Assembly: GCF_900113055.1 (NCBI RefSeq)
Contig: NZ_FONZ01000001.1
Span: 620,001-684,000, forward strand
Origin: Flavimobilis marinus
Lineage (GTDB): Bacteria; Actinomycetota; Actinomycetes; Actinomycetales; Cellulomonadaceae
DNA length: 64,000 nucleotides
Direction of reading: 5' to 3'
Shown: piece by piece, positions 59,761 to 64,000 of the stretch
Position numbering within the stretch: the stretch's first letter is position 1
Layout of the letters: each line of letters starts with the position of its first letter
Made by a program: the position numbers and the translations under genes
The notes under the pieces: model-generated
Database searches by the model: none
What the model saw: only the letters and a program-made list of their open reading frames with translations
Told to the model about the DNA's origin: nothing

Positions 59761-62357
59761 CCCGGCGACCAGCGGCGGGGGCGCTCCGGCGGACGCTCCT
59801 GCACACGCCGCGCGCCGGCGCGCTCCTCGCCGTCGTCGCGTTCCTCGCGGCCCTGCTCGTGACAGCGACGCCGCGGGTGCTCGACCAGGTCGGGGACGAC
59901 GTGCTCGCGCACCGCCTCGGCACGCTCACGCCGACGACGTCGGCGCTCGTGGCTGAGGCCGTCGGGCGGCCGACGGGCGAGGACGCCATGTCCGGCCTGC
60001 TGGCGGATCTCCAGCAGGTCCGTGCGCGCGCCGGCGAGCCGGTGCGCGACCTGCTCGGTGAGCCCCAGGCGCGGGTGGTGGGCACGGACATGGCGCTCGA
60101 CCAGGTGCCAGAGCACGACGTCCGGTTCCCGACGCTCCGGCTGGCGCACGCGCCAGCCCTGCCCGAGCACGTCGACCTGGTCGAGGGACGGTGGCCGGAC
60201 GCGGCGGTGACGGCTGCCGAGCACGCCGCGGGCGCGCCGGTCGAGGTGGTGCTCTCACAGGCGGGCGCGCAGCGGCTCGCATGGCCGGTCGGCACGGACC
60301 GCGAGGCGGCGGAGCTCCGCGTCTGGGGTCTGCCGACCGCCGTCCGCCTCGTCGGCACCTACGTCGCACGCGACCCGGCCTCGACCTTCTGGGCGCACGC
60401 GTCGGCGTCGGCGGCCCCCCAGGTCGTCGAGGACCTCGACGCCGGCACCACCGTGCTCGCCGCCGGGTACACGTCGCCCGAGGTCGCCCTCGGGCTGGCG
60501 CAGCGCACGGAGGTCTGGCTCGACCTCGCGGGCGCCGCAGACCTGCGCATCGCCGAGGCGGAGCTCGCCGCCGGCCAGCTGCGCGGGCTCACGGCCGCCG
60601 GTCAGCCCGCCGGCGGGCTGACGGTGCGTCTGGCGACCGGCGCGCTGGAACCGATCGAGAGCGCGGTGGCCGACGTGGCGACCCTGCGGGTGGTCGGCGG
60701 GTTCGTCCTTGCCGGTCCGCTCGCGGCCCTGGGTGCGGCGCTCGTCGTGGCGTCGCGGCTCGTGCTGCAGCGGCGCGCGCAGGTTCTCGACGTGATGCGC
60801 GCCCGCGGTGCGTCCGGCTGGCAGCGCCGGAGCCTCATGGCGCTGCACGGGCTCGTGCTCGCCCTCCCCGGTGGGGCGCTGGGCGTCGCGGCAGGCGTCG
60901 CCCTGACGCCCGACGCCGCTGCGCTGCCCCTCGCCGCACCCGTGCTCACCACGCTCGCCGTGCCCGCGGTGCTGGCCGGCTCGGTCGGCGGCCGCCCGGA
61001 CGGACGCCTCCGCCTGGTCCTCGAGCTCGCCGCTCTCGCCCTGGCGGCCCTCGCGACGTTCCTGGTGCTGCAGCGTGGTCTGCGCGACGACCCGCTGCTC
61101 CTGGCGACCCCGGCGCTCCTCGCGCTGGCCGTCGGGATCGTCGCGACCCGCGTCGCGCCGGTGCCCCTGCGTGGGGTGCTCGCGCTCGCGCGGCGACGGA
61201 CGGACGCCGCGCCGGTCCTCGGGGCCGCCGGTGCCGCGCGCGAGACCACACTGGCGCCGCTCCTCGGGATGAGCGTAGGGGTCGGCGTCGCGATCCTCGC
61301 GGTCAGCCTGCTCGCCAGCGTCCGGGCGGGCATCGAGGAGCAGTCCTGGTTCGCGACGGGCGCGGACCTGCGCGTCAGCGGCCCTGTGATGTCCCCCGAG
61401 GCGCTCGACGCCGTCGGCGACGTGCCGGGAGTCACGGCCCTCGCGGCCGTCTCCGAGGTCAACCCGGCCCAGGTGGCGTCGCCCACGGCGCAGGTGCAGG
61501 CGCGGGCGGTCCTGGTCGACGGCGAGGCGCTCGCACAGGTGCAGTCAGGCTTCGACGGCTGGTCGGTGCCCGCGTCGCTCGGGCGCTCGGACGGACCGGT
61601 CGCCGCGGTGCTCGCGCAAGCGCTCGAGCGCACCACGGGCGCGGGCACGCTGCGCCTCGTCGTCGACGGGGGAGAGGTCGACGTCGAGGTCGCCGACGTC
61701 GTCGCTGCCGTGCCCGGGGTGACCCGCACCACCAACTTCGTCGTCGTCGACCGCGACCGGCTCGTCGAGGCCACAGGAGTCGCGGAGGCTCCCCGGGTGC
61801 TCCTCGTCGACCTCGACGACGACCTGTCCGCCACCGCGCGCCACGCCGCGACGGCCGGCGTGCTCGCCGCGACGGGGGCGGTCGCGCACGACCTGCGCCA
61901 GGACGTCGTCGAGCGACGCCTCGCGGACCCGACCGTCGACGGCCTGCGGACCCTCCTGCTCGTCTCGTTGGCCACCGGCGTGCTCGGCGCGGTCGTCACG
62001 GTTGCGGCCGCGCAGGTCGTGGCGGCCGCCCGCACGGAGCGGACCCTGACGGTCCTGGCCGTGCTCGGCGGACGGCGCGGTGACGCGTGGCGCGTGGCCG
62101 CGTGGGAGCTGGTCGGTCCGGCCGCCCTGGGGCTCGTGGCCGGAGGCGCGCTGGGAGTCGGGCTGGCGACGCTGGCCACGCGAGCGATCGACCTGGGCGG
62201 CTTCGTGGGAGGCTCGGGGGCGACGGCCCCCGCCCTCGGCGGCGGGACGGGCGCCGTCGTCGTCGGATTCGTGCTCGCCGTCGTGGCGAGCGTGGCGGTC
62301 TCGGGCGTGCGCGCGAGCCGGGTGGACGTCACCGCGATGCTTCGGGAGGAACAGTGA
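59757..62357 (+). CDS. Large FtsX-like ABC permease (second)
   Basis: An 866-residue relative of the preceding permease, with the same plan: a first helix at about 15-37, external domain to about 300, a helix bundle (about 310-480) with VLDVMRARGASGWQRRSLMALHGLVLALPGG (short: VMRARGASGWQRR), a second external domain (about 530-735) and a final three-helix set with TLTVLAVLGGRRGDAWRVAAWELVGPAAL. ATG 59757 has GAGGAGG 5 nt upstream and overlaps the first permease's stop. The two permeases are likely a heterodimer served by one or both ATPases downstream. Cargo unknown; envelope lipids, lipoproteins or cell-wall regulation are possible. Confidence 0.87.
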   Translation: MTRRPAAGALRRTLLHTPRAGALLAVVAFLAALLVTATPRVLDQVGDDVLAHRLGTLTPTTSALVAEAVGRPTGEDAMSGLLADLQQVRARAGEPVRDLLGEPQARVVGTDMALDQVPEHDVRFPTLRLAHAPALPEHVDLVEGRWPDAAVTAAEHAAGAPVEVVLSQAGAQRLAWPVGTDREAAELRVWGLPTAVRLVGTYVARDPASTFWAHASASAAPQVVEDLDAGTTVLAAGYTSPEVALGLAQRTEVWLDLAGAADLRIAEAELAAGQLRGLTAAGQPAGGLTVRLATGALEPIESAVADVATLRVVGGFVLAGPLAALGAALVVASRLVLQRRAQVLDVMRARGASGWQRRSLMALHGLVLALPGGALGVAAGVALTPDAAALPLAAPVLTTLAVPAVLAGSVGGRPDGRLRLVLELAALALAALATFLVLQRGLRDDPLLLATPALLALAVGIVATRVAPVPLRGVLALARRRTDAAPVLGAAGAARETTLAPLLGMSVGVGVAILAVSLLASVRAGIEEQSWFATGADLRVSGPVMSPEALDAVGDVPGVTALAAVSEVNPAQVASPTAQVQARAVLVDGEALAQVQSGFDGWSVPASLGRSDGPVAAVLAQALERTTGAGTLRLVVDGGEVDVEVADVVAAVPGVTRTTNFVVVDRDRLVEATGVAEAPRVLLVDLDDDLSATARHAATAGVLAATGAVAHDLRQDVVERRLADPTVDGLRTLLLVSLATGVLGAVVTVAAAQVVAAARTERTLTVLAVLGGRRGDAWRVAAWELVGPAALGLVAGGALGVGLATLATRAIDLGGFVGGSGATAPALGGGTGAVVVGFVLAVVASVAVSGVRASRVDVTAMLREEQ

Positions 62358-63274
62358 GCACGGCAGTCCTCGAGGTCCCGGCGCAGGCAGGCATCCACTG
62401 CCGCGACCTGGTCCGCATCTTCGTCACCGAGGGCCTCGAGGTCCAGGCGCTCCAAGGGCTCAACCTGACCGTCGACGCCGGGGAGGTCGTCGCCGTCGTC
62501 GGGGCCAGCGGGTCGGGCAAGTCCACGCTGCTGTCCATCCTCTCGGGCCTCGACCGGGCGACCGGCGGCACGGCGCGCGTGGCCGGCCACGACCTGCTCG
62601 CGATGGGGCGCAAGGAGCGGGTGCGCTACCAGCGGCACACCGTGGGGTTCGTCTGGCAGCAGACGGCGCGGAACCTGCTCCCGTACCTGACGGGCGCCCA
62701 GAACGTCGCCGTGCCGCTGGCCATCAGCCGAGCGCCCGGACGCGACGCGCGCGTCCGCGAGCTGCTCGACCTGCTCGAGGTCAGCCACTGCGCCGACCGT
62801 CTGCCCGCACAGATGTCCGGCGGCGAGCAGCAGCGGGTGGCGATCGCCGTCGCCGTCGCGAACGGTCCGCGCGTGCTCTTCGCGGACGAGCCGACCGGCG
62901 AGCTCGACGAGGCCACGTCGGTGCAGGTGCTCGAGATGATGCGCGCGGTCAACGCCGAGCTGGGGACGACGATCCTGATCGTCACACACGACCCCGCGGT
63001 GTCCGACCACGTGGCCCGGACCGTGCAGATCCGTGACGGCCGGACGTCCACCGAGGTGCTCCGGCGCACGGAGACCGACGCGTACGGTGCACAGCGACAC
63101 GTCGTGGAGGAGTTCGCCGTGCTCGACCGCGTCGGCAGGCTCCAGCTCCCGCCCGACGTCGTGGCTCAGCTCGGCCTGCGTGACCGGGTACGCCTCGGGC
63201 TCGAGACCGACCACGTGACCGTGTGGCCGGACGGCACGTCGAGACCGACGGCCGACGACGGAAGGACCCCATGA
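62354..63274 (+). CDS. ABC ATPase (FtsE/LolD-like) with an AbrB-like C-terminal tail
   Basis: A 306-residue ATPase. Walker A GASGSGKS (50-57), signature MSGGEQQR (154-161), Walker B VLFADEPTGELD (174-185), switch H212 in VTHDPAV: all active. After the ATPase (ending about 232) come a linker and a tail at about 254-291 reading AVLDRVGRLQLPPDVVAQLGLRDRVRL (short: GRLQLPPDVVAQLGL), which has the layout of an AbrB/SpoVT swapped-hairpin domain (strand, helix P-P-x-V-x-x-x-L-G-L, strand). That domain usually forms dimers and binds DNA. GTG 62354 overlaps the second permease's stop. Confidence 0.88.
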   Translation: MSTAVLEVPAQAGIHCRDLVRIFVTEGLEVQALQGLNLTVDAGEVVAVVGASGSGKSTLLSILSGLDRATGGTARVAGHDLLAMGRKERVRYQRHTVGFVWQQTARNLLPYLTGAQNVAVPLAISRAPGRDARVRELLDLLEVSHCADRLPAQMSGGEQQRVAIAVAVANGPRVLFADEPTGELDEATSVQVLEMMRAVNAELGTTILIVTHDPAVSDHVARTVQIRDGRTSTEVLRRTETDAYGAQRHVVEEFAVLDRVGRLQLPPDVVAQLGLRDRVRLGLETDHVTVWPDGTSRPTADDGRTP

Positions 63275-63945
63275 CTCATCCCAGGCTCGCTGCGCACGCG
63301 GTGACCCGGTCGTTCCCCACGCCCGCCGGCGAGGTGACGGCCGTCGCCGGCGTCGACCTCGAGGTCGCGGCCGGCGAGCTCCTCGTGGTGCGCGGCCGTT
63401 CCGGCTCGGGCAAGACGACGCTCCTCAACCTGCTCGCCGGCCTCGACCGCCCGACGTCGGGCAGCGTCACGCTCGACGGCGTCGACGTCGCCGGGATGGA
63501 CGCCGCCCAGCGCCGCGCCATGCGGCATCGCGTGGGCTACGTCCTGCAGTCGTTCGGCCTGGTCGACGTGCTGTCGGCCGCCGAGAACGTCGAGGTGCCG
63601 CTGCGCCTGCAGCGCGTCGCCGCGGGGGAGCGGACGCGACGGGTCGCCGCCGCGCTCGAGGCGGTGGGCCTGGGTGCGCACGGGCACCAGCGGCCGGCCG
63701 AGCTGTCAGGCGGGCAGCGTCAGCGCGTGGGGATCGCGCGAGCGTTGGTGGCCGAGCCGACCGTGCTGCTCGCGGACGAGCCCACGGGGCAGCTCGACTC
63801 CGGCACGGCCGCCACCGTCATGGACCTCCTGCACGCGCTCGCGCGGGAGCGGTCCGTCGCGATGGTCGTCACGACGCACGACCCGGTGCTGGTCGCGCGC
63901 GCCGACCGGGTCCTCACGCTGCACGACGGCCGCGTGGGCGCCTAG
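63271..63945 (+). CDS. ABC ATPase (LolD/MacB-like)
   Basis: A 224-residue ATPase of the FtsX-permease class. Walker A GRSGSGKT (about 48-55), Q loop YVLQSFGLV, signature LSGGQRQR (about 150-157), Walker B VLLADEPTGQLD, switch histidine in VTTHDPVL. ATG 63271 overlaps the stop of the preceding ATPase gene. The two ATPases in the same operon are not copies of one another: only the first has the AbrB-like tail, so they probably pair as a heterodimer or serve the two permeases differently. Confidence 0.93.
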   Translation: MTHPRLAAHAVTRSFPTPAGEVTAVAGVDLEVAAGELLVVRGRSGSGKTTLLNLLAGLDRPTSGSVTLDGVDVAGMDAAQRRAMRHRVGYVLQSFGLVDVLSAAENVEVPLRLQRVAAGERTRRVAAALEAVGLGAHGHQRPAELSGGQRQRVGIARALVAEPTVLLADEPTGQLDSGTAATVMDLLHALARERSVAMVVTTHDPVLVARADRVLTLHDGRVGA

Positions 63946-64000
63946 GCGCGCCTGCGCCGGAGCGCGAGGACCGCCGCGCCGACCAGCGCCGCGCGGCGGA
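63942..64000 (-). CDS. C-terminal end of a membrane-anchored, possibly sortase-sorted protein (partial)
   Basis: The minus-strand frame entering at the right edge reads RRAALVGAAVLALRRRRA then stop (TAG at 63942-63944). A short hydrophobic helix followed by a run of arginines at the extreme C-terminus is the anchor of LPxTG-type cell-wall proteins or of single-pass membrane proteins. The expected LPxTG motif, about 30 residues further in, is outside the window. Its stop codon overlaps the stop of the convergent ATPase gene (CTAG). Only 18 codons are visible, so this is tentative. Confidence 0.4.
   Translation of the reverse strand, partial: RRAALVGAAVLALRRRRA

Overview
The window is chromosomal DNA from a very GC-rich Gram-positive actinobacterium, most like Cellulomonas or another Micrococcales relative. 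Support: about 73% GC by eye, many GTG starts, ATGA/GTGA gene overlaps, TANNNT boxes 6-8 nt before start codons (leaderless mRNAs), and actinobacterial marker families (SCO1664/DUF3090/MSMEG_4193 trio, DUF222-HNH protein, LpqY-like binding protein, UPF0303). I see no rRNA, tRNA, CRISPR, insertion sequence or prophage. The content looks like stable core plus niche genes rather than an island.

Layout. 1-1 kb: a cut-off flavodoxin-fold reductase and a RibD/DHFR-fold protein. 1-5.8 kb: a MASE1 histidine kinase divergent from a receiver / HEAT-repeat / membrane glycosyltransferase operon. 5.8-9.3 kb: a luciferase-like/FAD-oxidoreductase fusion, a 55-aa membrane protein and a glucose-dehydrogenase-like MDR enzyme. 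9.4-14.8 kb: a DUF4956 / VTC-domain / Cthe_2159-type lipoprotein operon divergent from an OmpR-EnvZ type two-component pair. 14.9-16.5 kb: a soluble tandem-GAF chemoreceptor. 16.6-29.6 kb: housekeeping and metabolic genes (YciO, cupredoxin lipoprotein, Gfo/Idh, UPF0303, ppc coupled to an MFS gene, HIT, Ycf46-like AAA ATPase, HemG-like flavodoxin, fumC, beta-carbonic anhydrase).

29.7-34.2 kb: an LpqY-SugABC-like disaccharide ABC importer, followed by a convergent PfkB sugar kinase that belongs to the xseA-xseB operon (34.2-36.6 kb). 36.8-40.1 kb: ispH, cysM and rmuC. 40.3-44.1 kb: an ABC exporter pair and an MFS transporter. 44.0-46.0 kb: a DUF222-HNH gene with an apparent C-terminal frameshift. 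46.1-49.9 kb: ychF, the SCO1664/DUF3090/phosphomutase trio and a cold-shock/DUF1294 fusion. 50.3-56.7 kb: a complete dipeptide/oligopeptide ABC operon with a strong hairpin after the binding-protein gene. 56.7-63.9 kb: two very large FtsX-type permeases and two ATPases, meeting the tail of a convergent membrane-anchored protein at the right edge.

Most interesting signals. (1) Two promoters of the form CTCA-N16-NCCGAT, as expected for an actinobacterial flagellar sigma factor, precede the receiver/HEAT/glycosyltransferase operon and the soluble chemoreceptor; this suggests a motility-linked surface-polysaccharide system. (2) A DUF4956/VTC/beta-helix lipoprotein operon faces a two-component system across a perfect 9-bp inverted repeat. 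(3) The FtsX cluster has one ATPase with an AbrB-like tail. (4) The HNH gene is frameshifted. All functions are inferred from sequence alone.
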